Positions 1-11,265 are shown, counted from the first letter of the stretch. The stretch: 64,000 nucleotides of DNA from Thalassotalea sediminis (GCF_030295915.1 NZ_AP027361.1:1798001-1862000); one strand, 5' to 3'. Numbers and translations are program-made. Notes: generated from the letters alone by a model not told the origin.

Positions 1-950
1 AATCGTTGGTTACTTATATATTCAATATACTGATCCAATATTTGTGCATTCAAACCAATCATTGAACCATCTTTAAATAAATATTGCGCCCATTCTTTTT
101 CTTGTTCAACAACATCTAAAAAGATCTGTAAACCTTCATTTTTTAATTCATGTGCAATTTCTTTCATCTCTGGATCATCTTTTCCAGAAAACCAGTTATT
201 TAATATATGCTGAGTGCCTGTTAAATGTAATGCTTCATCACGAGCAATGAGCTTAATGATTTTTGCATTACCTTCTAAAAGTTCACGCTCAGCAAATGCA
301 AAAGAACAGGCAAAACTTACGTAAAAGCGAATTGCTTCGAGGGCGTTAACGGAACATATCGCTAAAAATAATCGTTCTTTAAGCTTACGCATACTAACTT
401 CGTATGGCTTACCTTCAACGTCGTAGCTCCCTTCACCTTGCGCTTGCATAAGTTGCGTGGTCAAAATAACATCGTCGAAATATTTTGCGATACTTGTTGC
501 TCGCTTAAGTATTGCTGGATTAACAACAATATCATCGAACACTTCACTAGGGTCGGTGAATAAGTTACGTAATATGTGCGTGTAAGAGCGAGAGTGAATA
601 GTTTCACTAAAGGCCCAGGTTTCTATCCAAGTCTCTAATTCAGGTAACGAAACAATTGGCAATAATACGGCATTGACAGAGCGGGCAGCAACACTATCTA
701 GTAGTGTTTGATACTTCAAATTAGAAATGAAAATATGCTTTTCTGAGTCGGTTAACCCTTGCCAATCAGCACGATCTTTTGAAACATCAATTTCTTCAGG
801 GCGCCAAAAGAAAGAAAGTTGCTTTTCTATAAGCTTTTCAAAGGCAGAAAATTTTTGCTGATCATAGCGTGCAACATTAACACTGTTTCCAAGAAACATT
901 GGCTCTAGCAATGGGTTATTGGGAACTTGGTTAAAGGTACTATAGGTCAT
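1..950 (-). CDS. nrdB: Ribonucleoside-diphosphate reductase class Ia, beta subunit (partial)
   Basis: Small (R2) subunit of class Ia ribonucleotide reductase. It carries the di-iron/tyrosyl radical cofactor used by NrdA to reduce ribonucleoside diphosphates to deoxyribonucleotides. The reading frame runs off the left window edge; about 316 codons of an expected ~376 are present, so the C-terminus is missing. The protein starts [12 protein letters not shown], and metal-ligand stretches typical of R2 are visible ([11 protein letters not shown] near residue 115 and [12 protein letters not shown] near 235). A GGAG ribosome binding site lies 6 nt before the ATG. It is downstream of nrdA with a 109-bp gap, the usual nrdAB order. 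Identification is confident from sequence alone. Confidence 0.97.
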   Translation of the reverse strand, partial: MTYSTFNQVPNNPLLEPMFLGNSVNVARYDQQKFSAFEKLIEKQLSFFWRPEEIDVSKDRADWQGLTDSEKHIFISNLKYQTLLDSVAARSVNAVLLPIVSLPELETWIETWAFSETIHSRSYTHILRNLFTDPSEVFDDIVVNPAILKRATSIAKYFDDVILTTQLMQAQGEGSYDVEGKPYEVSMRKLKERLFLAICSVNALEAIRFYVSFACSFAFAERELLEGNAKIIKLIARDEALHLTGTQHILNNWFSGKDDPEMKEIAHELKNEGLQIFLDVVEQEKEWAQYLFKDGSMIGLNAQILDQYIEYISNQR

Positions 951-1059
951 TTATCGCTCCTTGAAGCAGCTTTTAGCATTGTTAGTCGTAAACTGCTTCG
1001 TTAAATTCTTCTGAAAAATTTAAATTATCATGTGCCACGATAATGGTGGCAACTGCGTC

Positions 1060-3333
1060 TTATATTTTACAAGCACCGCCTTCGCAGTCTTCGTCTGCTG
1101 CTTCAACTTGACCATCGGCAGCTCCATCTCTTGTATTGTGGTAATAAAGCGTTTTTACGCCTAGTTTATACGCAGTCAGCATATCTTTAATGATTTGTTT
1201 TACTGGTACTTTACCACCTTCATATTTTGCCGGATCATAATTGGTATTTGCAGAAATAGTTTGATCGATGAACTTCTGCATTATGCCAACAAGTTGAAGG
1301 TAGCCGTCGTTATTTGGAATGTTCCAAAGCAACTCATAGTTATCTTTAAGCGTGGCAAACTCAGGCACTACTTGTTTCAAAATACCATCTTTACTAGCTT
1401 TAATACTGATCAAACCGCGCGGTGGTTCAATACCATTTGTAGCATTTGATATTTGTGAAGAAGTCTCTGAAGGCATTAATGCCGATAATGTTGAGTTTCT
1501 CACACCATGTTGTTTAATGTTTTCGCGTAATGTTTCCCAATCTAAATGGAGTGGCTCAGCGGTAATATTATCGATTTCTTTTTTGTAAGTATCGACAGGT
1601 AAAATACCTTGGGCTAAACGTGTCTCGTTAAACTTGGGGCATGCGCCTTGCTCTTGTGCCAGCTTATTAGAAGCTTGCAACAGGTAATATTGGATAGCTT
1701 CAAAAGTGCGGTGTGTTAAGTTATTTGCACTACCGTTTGAGTAATACACACCGTTTTTCGCAAGGTAATATGCATAGTTAATTACACCGATACCCAGCGT
1801 TCTTCGTCCCATGGTCGCATTGTATGCAGCAGGTACAGGATAATCTTGATAATCTAATAAGCTATCTAAAGCTCTTACTGCAAGCTCTGCGAGCTCTTCT
1901 AGTTCGTCTAAGCTCTCAATGGCACCCAAATTAAAAGCTGATAACGTACAAAGTGCTATTTCACCGTCTGGATCATTAATCTCTTTTAATGGTTTTGTTG
2001 GTAATGCAATTTCTAAACACAAATTACTTTGACGAATAGGTGCTTGGCTTGGATCAAATGGGCTGTGAGTATTACAGTGATCAACGTTTTGTAAGTATAT
2101 ACGGCCAGTACTTGCACGTTCCTGAGCAAATAAACTAAACAATTCGATTGCTTGAATACGTTTTTTACGGATTGTTTCATCAGCTTCATATTTTACATAA
2201 AGCGCTTCAAACTCATCTTGATCTTCAAAGAACGCATCGTATAAACCAGGCACATCGCTCGGGCTGAATAAAGTTATATATTCACCTTTGATCAGGCGTT
2301 GATACATTAGTTTATTAAATTGAACACCATAATCTAAGTGACGAACGCGGTTCTCATCGACACCACGGTTATTTTTTAATACCAGTAAACTTTCTACTTC
2401 TAAATGCCACAGTGGATAGAATAGCGTCGCAGCACCACCTCGCACACCACCTTGAGAACAACTTTTAACAGCTGTTTGGAAGTGTTTGTAAAATGGAATA
2501 CAACCGGTATGGAACGCTTCACCGTTTCTTATTGCACTGCCTAATGCGCGAATTTTACCCGCGTTAATACCAATGCCGGCGCGTTGTGAAACGTATTTTA
2601 CAATAGCACTTGAAGAAGCATTGATTGAATCTAAACTATCATCACACTCGATAAGTACACATGATGAAAACTGACGAGTAGGGGTGCGAACACCTGCCAT
2701 AATGGGAGTTGGTAATGAAATTTTGAACATCGAAATCGCGTTATAGAAACCTTCGATGTAACTTAGTCTTGTCTCAGCGGGATATTTTGCGAATAAACAA
2801 GCTGCAACTAGTACATATAGAAATTGTGCGCTTTCATAGATTTCACCCGTTACACGGTTTTGAACTAAGTATTTACCTTCAAGTTGCTTTACCGCGGCAT
2901 AGCTAAAGTTCATATCGCGACGATGGTCAATGAATTGTTCCATCGCTTCAAATTCTGCGGCGGTGTAATCGGCAAGAATATGCTGATCGTAACGACCCGA
3001 TTCAACTAATTTTACAACATGATCGTAAAGTTTCGGTGGCTCAAATTGACCATAGGCTTTCTTACGGAGGTGAAATATCGCTAGTCGAGCAGCTAAATAT
3101 TGATAATCTGGAGATTCTTCAGAAATTAAATCAGCAGCAGACTTGATTATGGTTTCATGAATATCCTCAGTTTTTATACCATCGTAAAACTGTATATGAG
3201 ACTTTAATTCGACTTGAGAAACAGAGACATTTTCTAAATCTTCTGCGGCCCAGGCAATTACCTGATGAATCTTCTCTAAATCGATGGGTTCTTTCTTACC
3301 GTTGCGCTTGGTGACAAAAAGGTTGTTGTTCAT
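1060..3333 (-). CDS. nrdA: Ribonucleoside-diphosphate reductase class Ia, alpha subunit
   Basis: Catalytic R1 subunit of class Ia ribonucleotide reductase, 757 aa (E. coli 761). An N-terminal ATP-cone occupies about residues 5-95 and is the allosteric activity site. The active-site cysteines are visible in SSCVLIE (near 225), NLCLEI (near 435) and IALCTLSAFN. The radical-transfer pair is in TLYYHNTRDGA near the C-terminus. The tail CEGGACKI carries the two shuttle cysteines (C750, C755) re-reduced by thioredoxin or glutaredoxin. It forms an operon with nrdB downstream. An NrdR-box-like pair lies about 45-95 bp upstream of the start. The start MNNNLFVTKRNG is normal for the family. Confidence 0.98.
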   Translation of the reverse strand: MNNNLFVTKRNGKKEPIDLEKIHQVIAWAAEDLENVSVSQVELKSHIQFYDGIKTEDIHETIIKSAADLISEESPDYQYLAARLAIFHLRKKAYGQFEPPKLYDHVVKLVESGRYDQHILADYTAAEFEAMEQFIDHRRDMNFSYAAVKQLEGKYLVQNRVTGEIYESAQFLYVLVAACLFAKYPAETRLSYIEGFYNAISMFKISLPTPIMAGVRTPTRQFSSCVLIECDDSLDSINASSSAIVKYVSQRAGIGINAGKIRALGSAIRNGEAFHTGCIPFYKHFQTAVKSCSQGGVRGGAATLFYPLWHLEVESLLVLKNNRGVDENRVRHLDYGVQFNKLMYQRLIKGEYITLFSPSDVPGLYDAFFEDQDEFEALYVKYEADETIRKKRIQAIELFSLFAQERASTGRIYLQNVDHCNTHSPFDPSQAPIRQSNLCLEIALPTKPLKEINDPDGEIALCTLSAFNLGAIESLDELEELAELAVRALDSLLDYQDYPVPAAYNATMGRRTLGIGVINYAYYLAKNGVYYSNGSANNLTHRTFEAIQYYLLQASNKLAQEQGACPKFNETRLAQGILPVDTYKKEIDNITAEPLHLDWETLRENIKQHGVRNSTLSALMPSETSSQISNATNGIEPPRGLISIKASKDGILKQVVPEFATLKDNYELLWNIPNNDGYLQLVGIMQKFIDQTISANTNYDPAKYEGGKVPVKQIIKDMLTAYKLGVKTLYYHNTRDGAADGQVEAADEDCEGGACKI

Positions 3334-3378
3334 GAAAAACCTGTATATGTGTTTTGTTTTTTTAATTTTGTAGATTGT

Positions 3379-3426
3379 TTGTTCACCCTAGTGTCTCGAA
3401 AAAACTCAATACACAATATCTAGGGG
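3379..3426 (-). promoter_or_regulatory. Candidate NrdR box pair upstream of nrdA
   Basis: The 16-mer at 3411-3426 begins ACACAATATCTAG, close to the NrdR consensus ACACWATATATWGTGT in its first 13 positions. A second 16-mer at 3379-3394 keeps only one half (CTAGTGT). The two start 32 bp apart, matching the known roughly three-turn spacing of paired NrdR boxes. Sequence match and spacing are seen directly; repressor binding is inferred from the NrdR family. Confidence 0.5.
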
Positions 3427-3630
3427 GTGAATACTTAACTGATCACAAGATAATGAGGTTTGACCTTCATTGCAAGCATAAAAAAAACCATAAATTTACC
3501 ATGGAAATATTGACAAATTCTTTTGTTAGTAACAACTAACTTAGTAAGAGTAATTGATTTGCTTGATTGTAAAAGGCAATCATTATTTTTGTTTTTTTTT
3601 AGCTAATAGATTTATTTTAGGTTTTATAGT

Positions 3631-3663
3631 TATCTCTATATTACATTTAGTAATATAGAGATA
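3631..3663. repeat. Perfect 13-bp inverted repeat, 7-nt loop
   Basis: TATCTCTATATTA and its exact reverse complement flank the loop CATTTAG, 59 bp past the stop codon of the phosphatase gene. The stem is almost all A/T and no T-run follows directly on the minus strand, so it is a poor intrinsic terminator. It may be an mRNA-end stabiliser or an operator. Confidence 0.6.
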
Positions 3664-3721
3664 TTAGTCTTTAAAATACAATAAGTTATATTATTTGCTT
3701 TAATCTTAAACAGGTTGGTTG

Positions 3722-4381
3722 TTATATAATCGATAAGATTTCAATAGGAGATTGATTGATGAAGTCTGCTTGCCAATCTTTTGTGTTATCTTGTGATTTA
3801 ATGTATCCCCATTGTGCAACGACAGTCGTCATATTTGCAGCATTACCAGCCTGAATGTCACGCAGCGCATCGCCAACATATAAACAATCTTCAGGTGCAA
3901 CGGCTAACTGCTTTGCAGCGTGCTGTAATGGTAAAGGGTGTGGCTTTCTCTCAGCTAAGCTATCTCCACCAACCATTACTTTACAGTGATCAAATTCTGA
4001 AAAATTAGGCAGTAGCATTGTTGTTAAGTATTCCGGTTTATTGGTTACGATACCCCACGGAATACTTTGCTCATTAAGAGATTGCAACATTTCTTTCACT
4101 TCAGGATACAAGCAGGTTTCTCGCGCAATATTCGCTTCATAGTATCCGAGAAACATTTGACGTAACGCTTGAAAGTCGAATTGTGACAGTTTTTCACCAA
4201 ACCCTAAATTCAATAAACCTTGTGCTCCATCAGACGCTATAGGTCTATATGTTGAACGTTCAATGGATGGCAGTTCGTGTTGTGCTAACACATGGTTTAA
4301 TGCTGCACCTAAGTCATTTGCAGTATCTAGTAGGGTACCATCTAAATCGAAAAGCACACCTTTGAATGATTCGTTCTTCAT
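3722..4381 (-). CDS. HAD-family phosphatase (phosphoglycolate phosphatase / MupP-like)
   Basis: HAD-superfamily hydrolase, 219 aa from the start chosen here. The nucleophile motif DLDGT (D12, D14 as DxD) is at the N-terminus, a Thr/Asn motif (VTNKP) is mid-protein and the [10 protein letters not shown] acid motif is near the C-terminus. Family candidates are Gph, which clears 2-phosphoglycolate, and MupP, an N-acetylmuramate-6-phosphate phosphatase encoded beside ubiG in pseudomonads. The ubiG neighbour makes MupP plausible but the sequence alone does not decide. The frame is open to an ATG at 4402, but the ATG at 4381 overlaps the ubiG stop as ATGA and has AAGGA upstream, so translational coupling supports 4381. 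Confidence 0.85.
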   Translation of the reverse strand: MKNESFKGVLFDLDGTLLDTANDLGAALNHVLAQHELPSIERSTYRPIASDGAQGLLNLGFGEKLSQFDFQALRQMFLGYYEANIARETCLYPEVKEMLQSLNEQSIPWGIVTNKPEYLTTMLLPNFSEFDHCKVMVGGDSLAERKPHPLPLQHAAKQLAVAPEDCLYVGDALRDIQAGNAANMTTVVAQWGYIKSQDNTKDWQADFINQSPIEILSII

Positions 4382-5091
4382 GCCAGTTCCTTTTGACAAC
4401 ACAGAATATAATTTACGTCGAGAGAGTTGATTAATTTATGATTTTCAGTAATTGGGTTGTAATGAATACCGGCAGCATCGATACATTTCAAGCCATTTTC
4501 TTCTGCCCAGCCAATTAACGTTGAGGGACGAATAAATTTATCATGCTCATGTGTTCCTTCTGGGACTATTTTTAAAAGCTTTTCGGCTGCTAAAATTGCT
4601 AAAAGGTAAGCTTTTGTTGTTTTGTTTAATGTTGAAAAAAATACAAAACCACCTGGCTTAACCAGTTGGGCACAAGCGGCTATAACTGAAGCCGGATCTG
4701 GCACATGTTCGAGCATTTCCATGCAAGTAACAATGTCATATTGTGCGATATTATTTGCTGCATGTTGCTCGGCAGTACTTTTTATGTATTGTACGTTAAC
4801 GCCTGATTCTAGCGCATGAAGCTTGGCAACATTTAATGGTTCTTCTCCCATGTCTATTCCTGTTACTTCTGCTCCTAACTTAGCAAGGCTTTCTGCTAAA
4901 ATACCGCCACCGCAACCAACATCGATAATTTTCTTACTATAAATATCTTGTGCATGTTGAATGATAAATTGACGTCTCACGGGGTTTATTTGATGTAAAG
5001 GTTTAAAGTCACCTTCGAGATCCCACCAAAATTGCGCTACTTTTTCGAATTTAGCAATTTCATCTTCATTTACATTTACAGCATTGGTCAT
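4378..5091 (-). CDS. ubiG: Ubiquinone biosynthesis O-methyltransferase
   Basis: SAM-dependent O-methyltransferase for both O-methylation steps of ubiquinone synthesis; 237 aa (E. coli 240). The SAM-binding motif I (IDVGCGGG, residues 56-63) is followed by VTGID and then [11 protein letters not shown]. The N-terminal [23 protein letters not shown] is a UbiG signature. It is likely membrane-associated as part of the Ubi complex (family knowledge). The stop overlaps the start of the downstream phosphatase by 4 bp, so the two are co-translated. It is divergent from the Mpo1-like gene at 5232. Confidence 0.96.
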   Translation of the reverse strand: MTNAVNVNEDEIAKFEKVAQFWWDLEGDFKPLHQINPVRRQFIIQHAQDIYSKKIIDVGCGGGILAESLAKLGAEVTGIDMGEEPLNVAKLHALESGVNVQYIKSTAEQHAANNIAQYDIVTCMEMLEHVPDPASVIAACAQLVKPGGFVFFSTLNKTTKAYLLAILAAEKLLKIVPEGTHEHDKFIRPSTLIGWAEENGLKCIDAAGIHYNPITENHKLINSLDVNYILCCQKELA

Positions 5092-5231
5092 AGTATCGAT
5101 TTCTTATCCATGTTAGGCGGCCTATTTTAAACTAATCTACATTAAATCGGCAGTAAAAATTAATGTCGTTAGTTGACGTAGTTGAACGTCATCTATAATT
5201 TAGTACATATGTATAATAAAAAGGTGATGAG

Positions 5232-5768
5232 ATGAAATCATTAACGGAACAACTTTCTACGTATAAAAGTGTACATTTAAACCATAAAAATATTTGGACA
5301 CACTTTATTGGCATCCCACTTATTATTTGGGCTGTTGCACTTATGATCTCATCACTTGGTTTTACCGTCACGTTAACTGAGCTCACTTTCCATGTAAACC
5401 TTATGATGGTGATATCACTGGTGATCTTATGTTATTACATTATACTCTCACCACAACTTGCAGTATTGGCATTGCTATTATTTGGCCCATTGATTTATAG
5501 CGCATTAATGTTGTCTTCTATTGATAATAAATGGCTAGTTGCTTTAGCTGCGTTTACTGTTGGTTGGATATTTCAATTTATTGGTCATGGCTTTGAAAAA
5601 GCAAAGCCTGCTTTTATCGATGATTTAAATCAATTATTAATTGGTCCATTATTTCTTTTAGCTGAGCTTTATTTTGCTTGTGGAGGGCTAGCGCAGTTAA
5701 ATAAGAAAGTAACAGAGCAAGCGTTAGTAAAAAGAACGCAATTTGAAGAAAAGAGGGCCAGTAGTTAA
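5232..5768 (+). CDS. Mpo1-like (DUF962) membrane protein
   Basis: 178-aa membrane protein of the DUF962/Mpo1 family. The yeast member Mpo1 is an Fe(II) dioxygenase acting on 2-hydroxy fatty acids; bacterial members are largely uncharacterised. Family marks are YKSVHLNHKNIWTHFIGIP near the N-terminus and FIGHGFEKAKPAFIDD near residue 120, with conserved histidines that could bind iron. Four hydrophobic segments are visible (about 26-45, 55-90, 97-115, 133-150). The ATG follows AAGGTGATGAG. It is a single gene between divergent ubiG and gyrA. The fatty-acid alpha-oxidation role is inferred from the family only. Confidence 0.85.
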   Translation: MKSLTEQLSTYKSVHLNHKNIWTHFIGIPLIIWAVALMISSLGFTVTLTELTFHVNLMMVISLVILCYYIILSPQLAVLALLLFGPLIYSALMLSSIDNKWLVALAAFTVGWIFQFIGHGFEKAKPAFIDDLNQLLIGPLFLLAELYFACGGLAQLNKKVTEQALVKRTQFEEKRASS

Positions 5769-5967
5769 TGTTAAACGCTAGCGCTGTTTAAATATTAAAC
5801 CGCGTTGGTTAAGCGAAAATACCGTTTTACGGTAATGGTTAAATTATAGTCAGAAGAAAATTTTGAGATCAGTATATTTTTCAGAAAGTTAACTTAATTC
5901 TCATTCAATTAAAATAATCACTTGAAATACGGCGTTAACCAGAGCAAAATGTCAGGTTATATGGCCG

Positions 5968-5973
5968 TATACT
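5968..5973 (+). promoter_or_regulatory. Possible gyrA promoter -10 element
   Basis: TATACT lies about 80 bp before the gyrA start. No good -35 hexamer sits at 16-18 bp spacing, which fits the weak, supercoiling-sensitive gyrA promoters known in other bacteria. Only the -10 match is seen; the assignment is tentative. Confidence 0.35.
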
Positions 5974-6053
5974 GTCCGCTAATTACTAGCGAATAACTAT
6001 CGCCTTTATAAAATAATAATTTCCAAAAATACATTTAGGGATACTGTCAATTT

Positions 6054-8768
6054 ATGACCGATCTGGCAAAAGAATTACTTCCAGTCAATATCGAGGATGA
6101 GCTTAAAAGTTCTTACTTAGATTACGCTATGAGCGTTATCGTAGGGCGTGCACTTCCGGATGTTAGAGATGGTTTGAAACCCGTGCATCGACGCGTACTT
6201 TATGCGATGAATGTATTGGGCAATGACTTCAACAAGCCTTATAAAAAATCAGCACGTGTGGTTGGTGATGTAATCGGTAAATATCACCCACATGGTGATA
6301 CCGCTGTTTATGATACTATCGTACGTATGGCTCAACCATTTTCATTGCGTTATATGCTAGTGGATGGCCAAGGAAACTTCGGTTCCGTTGATGGTGACTC
6401 CGCAGCAGCGATGCGTTATACGGAAATCCGTATGGCGAAAATTTCGCACACTATATTAGCTGATTTAGATAAAGAAACGGTTGATTTTGTACCTAACTAT
6501 GATGGTACGGAAATTATTCCAGCCGTTATGCCTACTCGCATACCCAATTTATTGGTAAATGGTACATCCGGTATCGCCGTTGGTATGGCGACAAATATTC
6601 CGCCGCACAATCTTACAGAAGTTATTAATGGTTGCTTAGCATTAATAGAAAATGAAGAGATTACCATCGATGAATTGATCGAATATATTCCAGGGCCAGA
6701 TTTCCCTACTGCCGGTATTATTAGTGGTCGTGCAGGTATTGTAGAAGCATATAAAACAGGCCGTGGTAAAATTAATATTCGTGCCCGTGCTGAAATCGAA
6801 GTAGACGAAAAGTCGGGTAAAGAAACAATTGTTGTACATGAGCTACCTTATCAAGTAAACAAAGCACGTTTAATTGAAAAGATGGCTGAGCTGGTTAAAG
6901 AAAAACGTTTAGAAGGTATTTCAGCCTTACGTGATGAGTCAGATAAAGACGGCATGCGTATGGTTATTGAAGTTAAACGTGGCGAAGTAGGTGAGGTTGT
7001 ATTAAATAACTTATACAAACTTACGCAAATGCAAGTCTCGTTTGGTTTAAACATGGTTGCATTAATCGATGGACAACCAAAACTCTTTAACATTAAAGAG
7101 ATGCTAGAAGCGTTTGTACTTCATCGAAGAGAGGTTGTTACTCGTCGTACGATTTTCGAATTGAGAAAAGCTCGTGAACGCGCGCATATCTTAGAAGGCC
7201 TTTCCATTGCCTTAGCGAATATTGATGAAATTATTGAGCTAATTAAAACCTCTCCTTCAAGAAAAGAAGCTGAAGAGAAGCTAATGTCTAAAGGTTGGGC
7301 ATTAGGTAACGTTGGTGAATTACTTGCTCGAGCAGGTACCGATGCGGCTCGTCCTGAATGGTTAGAAGACGAATTTGGTATTAGAGATAACCAATACTTT
7401 TTAACTGATCAACAAGCTCAAGCAATTCTAGATCTTCGTCTACATAAGTTAACGGGCTTAGAGCACGATAAGATTCTAAGTGAGTACAAAGAGTTATTAG
7501 ACTTAATTGCAGAATTGTTGCACATTTTAGAAAATCCATCACGTTTGATGGAAGTGATAAAAGAAGAACTTGAAGTTATCCGTAATGATTTCGGTGATGA
7601 GCGAAGAACTGAAATTACTAATGCTTCGCATGACTTGTCATTAGAAGATTTGATTAATGAAGAAGATGTCGTTGTAACCTTGTCTAGCGAAGGTTATGTG
7701 AAATACCAGGCATTAACTGATTATCAAGCACAACGTCGTGGTGGTAAGGGTAAATCAGCAACGAAGATGAAAGATGAAGACTTCATTGAACGATTACTTG
7801 TTGCTAATACTCACGATACTATTTTGTGTTTCTCTAACCGCGGTAAATTGTACTGGTTGAAAGTTTATCAATTGCCACTGGCAAGTCGCACTGCACGTGG
7901 TCGTCCAATTGTGAACTTATTACCACTTGAAAACGATGAGCGAATTACTGCAATTTTACCTGTGCGTGAATACGAAGAAGGTAAATATATCGTGATGGCT
8001 ACGGCTTCAGGTACCGTGAAGAAAACACCTTTAACTGCTTACTCAAATCAGCGTGCAAACGGTATTATTGCCTTAAACTTGCGTGATGATGACACATTAA
8101 TTGGTGTGGATATTACAGACGGCACAAACGATATCATGCTGTTCTCTGATGAAGGTAAGGTTGTTCGCTTTAATGAACTTGCACGTGATAGTGAAACTGG
8201 TGAAGTTAAAATGGATCCAGAGTCAGGTGAACCAATGCAAGCCTTAAGAGCAATGGGGCGCACGGCAACAGGTGTACGAGGTATTAAGCTAGAAGGTGAT
8301 CAACGTGTTGTTTCACTTATTGTACCTAAGAATGATGGTCCGGTGTTAACGATCACAGAGAATGGTTATGGTAAACGTACTGACTTGAACGAGTACCCAG
8401 CTAAAAGTAGGGCAACCAAAGGTGTTGTCTCAATTAAGGTAAGTGAACGTAATGGTAAAGTTGTTGGTGCGGTTCAAGTAGAAGACGCCGATGAAATTAT
8501 GTTGATTACCAACAATGGTACGCTGGTTAGAACACGCGTTAATGAAGTGAGTGTGATCGGCCGTAATACTCAAGGTGTTCGTATTATTAGAACAACAGAC
8601 GAAGAGCAAGTTGTTGCTCTGCAACGTATTGACGAAGTTGAAGATGTTGAAATGCTTATTGAAGGTTCCGATGAGGAAGCTGAAAAAGCAGAATCAACAT
8701 CAGAAAGTTCACCAGATCCTGATACAGAGCAAAGCTCTGAAAGTCTCGAAAAAGGTGATGACGAATAA
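6054..8768 (+). CDS. gyrA: DNA gyrase subunit A
   Basis: Breakage-reunion subunit of type II topoisomerase gyrase, 904 aa. The catalytic tyrosine is Y122 in [10 protein letters not shown]. The quinolone-resistance region reads [14 protein letters not shown] with Thr at 83 and Asp at 87. The N-terminal winged-helix/tower region spans to about residue 520. The GyrA box QRRGGKG near 560 starts the six-bladed C-terminal DNA-wrapping domain. The last ~40 residues are a highly acidic Ser/Glu/Asp tail, as in many gammaproteobacterial GyrA. It is monocistronic, with a strong terminator directly after it. Confidence 0.99.
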   Translation: MTDLAKELLPVNIEDELKSSYLDYAMSVIVGRALPDVRDGLKPVHRRVLYAMNVLGNDFNKPYKKSARVVGDVIGKYHPHGDTAVYDTIVRMAQPFSLRYMLVDGQGNFGSVDGDSAAAMRYTEIRMAKISHTILADLDKETVDFVPNYDGTEIIPAVMPTRIPNLLVNGTSGIAVGMATNIPPHNLTEVINGCLALIENEEITIDELIEYIPGPDFPTAGIISGRAGIVEAYKTGRGKINIRARAEIEVDEKSGKETIVVHELPYQVNKARLIEKMAELVKEKRLEGISALRDESDKDGMRMVIEVKRGEVGEVVLNNLYKLTQMQVSFGLNMVALIDGQPKLFNIKEMLEAFVLHRREVVTRRTIFELRKARERAHILEGLSIALANIDEIIELIKTSPSRKEAEEKLMSKGWALGNVGELLARAGTDAARPEWLEDEFGIRDNQYFLTDQQAQAILDLRLHKLTGLEHDKILSEYKELLDLIAELLHILENPSRLMEVIKEELEVIRNDFGDERRTEITNASHDLSLEDLINEEDVVVTLSSEGYVKYQALTDYQAQRRGGKGKSATKMKDEDFIERLLVANTHDTILCFSNRGKLYWLKVYQLPLASRTARGRPIVNLLPLENDERITAILPVREYEEGKYIVMATASGTVKKTPLTAYSNQRANGIIALNLRDDDTLIGVDITDGTNDIMLFSDEGKVVRFNELARDSETGEVKMDPESGEPMQALRAMGRTATGVRGIKLEGDQRVVSLIVPKNDGPVLTITENGYGKRTDLNEYPAKSRATKGVVSIKVSERNGKVVGAVQVEDADEIMLITNNGTLVRTRVNEVSVIGRNTQGVRIIRTTDEEQVVALQRIDEVEDVEMLIEGSDEEAEKAESTSESSPDPDTEQSSESLEKGDDE

Positions 8769-8790
8769 TCACCGCTAAAAAAGCGTAGTA

Positions 8791-8820
8791 ATAGGCGGTT
8801 ATATAACCGCCTATTTTTTT
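8791..8820 (+). terminator. Rho-independent terminator of gyrA
   Basis: The stem ATAGGCGGTT / AACCGCCTAT closes on a 4-nt loop and is followed by a run of seven Ts, 22 bp after the gyrA stop. Confidence 0.92.
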
Positions 8821-8851
8821 GATAAATTTTTAATATAAGGTAATTAACAGC

Positions 8852-9937
8852 ATGTCAGTGGTCTACAACTTTTGTGCCGGACCAGCAATGTTACCAACCA
8901 AGGTAATGAGTAAAGCACAACAAGAATTTATTAATTGGCAAAATACAGGGTGCTCTGTCATGGAGCTGAGCCATCGTAGTAAAGAATTCATGGCTTTGGC
9001 TGCTAAAGCTGAAGCTGATTTACGACAACTGATGAATATTCCTGTTAATTACCGAGTGTTGTTTTGTCATGGTGGAGGACGCGGTCAATTTTCAGCGATC
9101 CCGCTGAATTTACTGCCAGAAAATGGTCATGCTGAGTATATAGTCTCTGGTTCATGGTCTAAAGCTGCAGCGAAGGAAGCGCAGAACTTTGGTAATATCC
9201 GCCAGCAAAATGTTGTTGACGAACTTAATGGCCGAAAAGTTGTTAAACCCTTTGAGCAATGGCAAGTGTCACCTGATGCTGCATATCTACATTACTGTCC
9301 GAATGAAACTGTTGATGGAATCGAAATGTTTGATATCCCTAAATTTGGCGATGTGCCTATTGTGGCAGATATGTCATCAACAATTTTATCGCATGATATC
9401 GACGTTAATAAATTTGCGCTTATTTATGCGGGTGCGCAAAAAAATATTGGTCCATCTGGTTTAACTATTGTTATTGTCAGAGAAGATTTACTTGGTAATG
9501 CACGTATTAATACTCCTTGTATTTTGAACTACACCACATCAGCCGAAAATGACTCTATGTATAATACGCCACCAACATATGCGTGGTATCTTGCGGGCTT
9601 AGTTTTTGAGTGGTTAAAAAGTGTCGGTGGTGTTTCAGCAATTGAAAATGTTAATAAACGTAAAGCTAAGCTTATTTATGACTACGTTGATAACAGCACT
9701 TTTTACAAGAATACGATAGATCCCGAGTTTAGAAGTCGAATGAATGTTCCCTTTTGGTTAGCAGATGAGTCGTTAAATGATAAATTTTTATCAGAAGCTA
9801 AAGAGCAAGGTTTGGTAGCGCTTAAAGGTCACCGTTTAGTTGGGGGCATGCGTGCCAGTATTTATAATGCAATGCCGATCGAAGGTGTTGAGAAATTAAT
9901 TGAATTTATGCAATCGTTTGAAGAGAGGAATCAATAA
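8852..9937 (+). CDS. serC: Phosphoserine aminotransferase
   Basis: PLP-dependent class V aminotransferase, 361 aa, converting 3-phosphohydroxypyruvate to phosphoserine. It also serves pyridoxal phosphate synthesis through 4-phosphohydroxythreonine. The start [15 protein letters not shown] is diagnostic. The PLP lysine is K197 in [13 protein letters not shown]. The substrate-binding region near the C-terminus reads [19 protein letters not shown]. It is directly followed by aroA with no gap, the classic serC-aroA operon linking serine and chorismate synthesis. Confidence 0.98.
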   Translation: MSVVYNFCAGPAMLPTKVMSKAQQEFINWQNTGCSVMELSHRSKEFMALAAKAEADLRQLMNIPVNYRVLFCHGGGRGQFSAIPLNLLPENGHAEYIVSGSWSKAAAKEAQNFGNIRQQNVVDELNGRKVVKPFEQWQVSPDAAYLHYCPNETVDGIEMFDIPKFGDVPIVADMSSTILSHDIDVNKFALIYAGAQKNIGPSGLTIVIVREDLLGNARINTPCILNYTTSAENDSMYNTPPTYAWYLAGLVFEWLKSVGGVSAIENVNKRKAKLIYDYVDNSTFYKNTIDPEFRSRMNVPFWLADESLNDKFLSEAKEQGLVALKGHRLVGGMRASIYNAMPIEGVEKLIEFMQSFEERNQ

Positions 9938-11218
9938 GTGGAGCAATTAACGATAGAACCCATCGGTAAAATACATGGCGAGGTGTTCTTGCCAGGTTCA
10001 AAAAGCTTATCTAATCGTGCTTTGTTAATTGCTGCATTGGCAGACGGTGAAACAAAAATAACTAACTTACTGGTAAGTGATGACATTAAACATATGCTTA
10101 ACGCACTTTCCTTATTAGGTGTCAATTATACGTTAAGTGGTTGTGGCACAGAATGTACGATTGTTGGTAACGGTGGCTTTTTTAATACGAATGAACCCGT
10201 TGAGTTATACCTCGGGAATGCTGGAACGGCAATGCGACCGCTTTGTGCAGCGTTGGCAGCAAGCAACGGAGAATTCGTTTTGACGGGTGAACCGCGAATG
10301 AAGGAAAGACCTATAGGCCATTTAGTGGATGCATTGTCACAGCTAAATGCTGATATAGAGTATTTAGAAAGTAAGGATTATCCACCCGTAAAAATTAAGG
10401 GTAAAGCACTAACAGGTGATATCGTAAAAATAGATGGCTCAATTTCTAGCCAGTTTTTAACGGCAATCCTGATGATAGCGCCTTTATTAAATACTGATAC
10501 GACTATTATTATTGAAGGTGAACTTGTCTCTAAACCATATATTGATATAACCCTTGATATTATGCGTAGGTTTGGCGTTGATGTTCAAAATAATGATTAC
10601 CAATCATTTACCATTACAGGCAAGCAACGTTATTCCGCTGTAGAAAAGTATATGGTTGAAGGCGATGCGTCGTCAGCATCATACTTTTTAGCGGCCGGCG
10701 CAATAAAAGGTGGTGAAGTTACAGTTCACGGTGTTGGTAAATTGAGTGTACAAGGTGATAAGCATTTTGCGGATGTACTTGAAAAAATGGGGGCAGAAGT
10801 CATTTGGCATGATGAATCTATAACTGTCAAAGGTAAGCCACTTTTTGCGGTTGATATGGATATGAATCATATTCCGGATGCTGCGATGACGATTGCTACT
10901 ACTGCGTTATTTGCACAAGGTGTTACAACGATTCGTAACATTTACAACTGGCGCGTAAAAGAAACAGATCGTTTAGTTGCTATGGCAACGGAATTGAAAA
11001 AAGTGGGTGCAGAGGTTATTGAGGGGGAGGACTACATTAGCATTACTCCGCCCAGTGTATTAAAGCATGCGGAAATAGATACCTATAATGATCATCGTGT
11101 AGCGATGTGTTTTTCTCTTGTTGCATTGAGCGATACACCAGTGACTATTAACGATCCTAAATGTACCGCTAAAACATTCCCTGATTACTTTACGAAATTA
11201 GCAGAAGTCTCTTGTTAA
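9938..11218 (+). CDS. aroA: 3-phosphoshikimate 1-carboxyvinyltransferase (EPSP synthase)
   Basis: Sixth step of the shikimate pathway; 426 aa. It transfers enolpyruvate from PEP to shikimate-3-phosphate. Class I-type motifs are visible: [18 protein letters not shown] at residues 22-39, [14 protein letters not shown] near 94 and a C-terminal catalytic stretch around [12 protein letters not shown]. The start is GTG immediately after the serC TAA, with AGAGGA upstream inside serC, so it is translationally coupled to serC. A likely terminator follows 48 bp downstream. Confidence 0.98.
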   Translation: MEQLTIEPIGKIHGEVFLPGSKSLSNRALLIAALADGETKITNLLVSDDIKHMLNALSLLGVNYTLSGCGTECTIVGNGGFFNTNEPVELYLGNAGTAMRPLCAALAASNGEFVLTGEPRMKERPIGHLVDALSQLNADIEYLESKDYPPVKIKGKALTGDIVKIDGSISSQFLTAILMIAPLLNTDTTIIIEGELVSKPYIDITLDIMRRFGVDVQNNDYQSFTITGKQRYSAVEKYMVEGDASSASYFLAAGAIKGGEVTVHGVGKLSVQGDKHFADVLEKMGAEVIWHDESITVKGKPLFAVDMDMNHIPDAAMTIATTALFAQGVTTIRNIYNWRVKETDRLVAMATELKKVGAEVIEGEDYISITPPSVLKHAEIDTYNDHRVAMCFSLVALSDTPVTINDPKCTAKTFPDYFTKLAEVSC

Positions 11219-11265
11219 GGTCGTTGAGTTTTTCCATTACTTTATCAAGTTAAATTTACTAATAA

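Larger units (their letters stand above)
3334..3721. other. Intergenic region upstream of nrdA
   Basis: This 388-bp, very AT-rich gap separates nrdA from the phosphatase gene; both are on the minus strand. It holds the probable nrdA promoter region with an NrdR-box-like pair (3379-3426), a weak plus-strand hairpin followed by a T-rich run (3564-3600) and a perfect 13-bp inverted repeat (3631-3663). I see no convincing reading frame. Confidence 0.6.

Noticed and set aside
5189..5386. 65-aa minus-strand frame over the Mpo1-like start
   Set aside because: Antisense to a recognisable family domain; no supporting signals.
5814..5835. ATACCG/CGGTA hairpin after the Mpo1-like gene
   Set aside because: Short stem without a T-run; not convincing as a terminator.
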